From NCBI GenBank assembly GCA_030512295.1, contig JAULSR010000002.1:9424001-9488000 (forward strand): 64,000 bases of DNA, written 5' to 3'. Made by a program: the position numbers and the translations under genes. The notes under the pieces were generated by a model. That model did no database searches. It saw only the letters and a list, made by a program, of their open reading frames with translations, and had not been told where the DNA came from. This DNA is from Bombardia bombarda. Its lineage: Eukaryota > Ascomycota > Sordariomycetes > Sordariales > Lasiosphaeriaceae. Of the stretch, positions 63,460-64,000 are shown in pieces. Within the stretch, counting starts at the first letter, position 1; every line of letters starts with the position of its first letter.

Positions 63460-64000
63460 ATGGCAAAGAATGATCCGCGAGTGACGGATTGACTGGATGT
63501 TTGTCCAGAAAGTATATACATAATGTTTAAATGGACCAAAACACCGATATCCCCATTCAATGGCATGCATGGCACATGCAGGGGGTTTTCTTTTTCCAGC
63601 AGCAGTTATGTTCATTGACAGTGATTGCATGTAAGACGCCGAGATATGTCAGATACATAAACTTGGCGCACTTTGGTATAATATCGTTATACATAGATTC
63701 ATAAGTTGCCAATTTAAATATTTGGCCCAGCATGCTGAAAGATACGTAAGGTGGTATCCAGTTCGGACTCTAGGGTCCAGAGGCTTGTAGAGTTCAACGT
63801 CGATTTACTCTAGGTTGTCGAGCAGAACAGAGCGAAATTGCTGACGGTCAATGGCTGGTCACTAAAGGTTGATAGGTTCACACTACTAGCCTCGTCTCTC
63901 ATGGTCAGCGGCCAAGATTCAGAAACAATCAGACTTGTTTATCCCGACAAATTCAGGGTAAGGAGCAGAGGTTAACGTTACGAGATGCACGACAAAATGG
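63460..64000. other. Right-end flank
   Basis: 541 bp after dynactin p62, no gene seen. Confidence 0.5.

Noticed and set aside
62179..63630. Long minus-strand frame opposite dynactin p62
   Set aside because: Shadow frame; p62 Cys motifs are on the plus strand.

Overview
The window reads as chromosomal DNA of a filamentous ascomycete (Pezizomycotina, probably a sordariomycete). The genes are interrupted by short introns of 50-120 nt with GTRNGT donors, CTAAC-type branch points and YAG acceptors. The spaces between genes are long and rich in microsatellites. The gene content is typically fungal: a catalase like Neurospora CAT-1, two HET-domain proteins, a FunK1 kinase, a NACHT-type NLR, dynactin p62 and twinfilin. 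I found no bacterial, viral or CRISPR features and no confident tRNA. I assigned exon boundaries by hand from splice signals and reading-frame continuity.

Layout. 0-3 kb: the 5' half of a large-subunit catalase with a TGACGTCA site upstream, then a Cys/His-repeat protein. 4.9-14.1 kb: a HET protein, a FunK1 kinase and a secreted SET-domain protein. 15.4-21.6 kb: a secreted M28 aminopeptidase, a seven-exon amidase and a mitochondrially targeted M20 ureido/N-carbamoyl hydrolase, with three regularly spaced GATA sites in the aminopeptidase-amidase promoter region. This looks like a nitrogen-salvage neighbourhood. 22.1-24.8 kb: a U1 snRNA gene and a second HET protein. 25.4-26.8 kb: an OTU/papain-like protein of unknown function. 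26.8-31.5 kb: a gene desert. 31.5-35.3 kb: a calpain with an apparent frameshift. 36.5-43.9 kb: a 101-aa membrane protein, a membrane-anchored aspartic-protease-like protein lacking both catalytic Asp residues, twinfilin and a repeat-rich orphan. 43.9-46.1 kb: an AT-rich, gene-empty stretch ending in a small inverted-repeat element. 46.1-51.3 kb: an EXPERA membrane protein, the U6 snRNA gene and an NLR with a frame break and a C-terminal membrane exon. 51.9-63.5 kb: a glutamine amidotransferase, an F-box-like protein, a DUF8004-type protein and dynactin p62.

How the parts relate. Four genes (two HET, one FunK1, one NLR) belong to families linked to allorecognition or programmed cell death, so the window is enriched for self/non-self functions among ordinary housekeeping genes. 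The most unusual observation is a shared 21-bp promoter element plus TATA box upstream of both U1 and U6. A third, oppositely oriented copy faces a stretch with no recognised RNA gene and may drive an undescribed small RNA.
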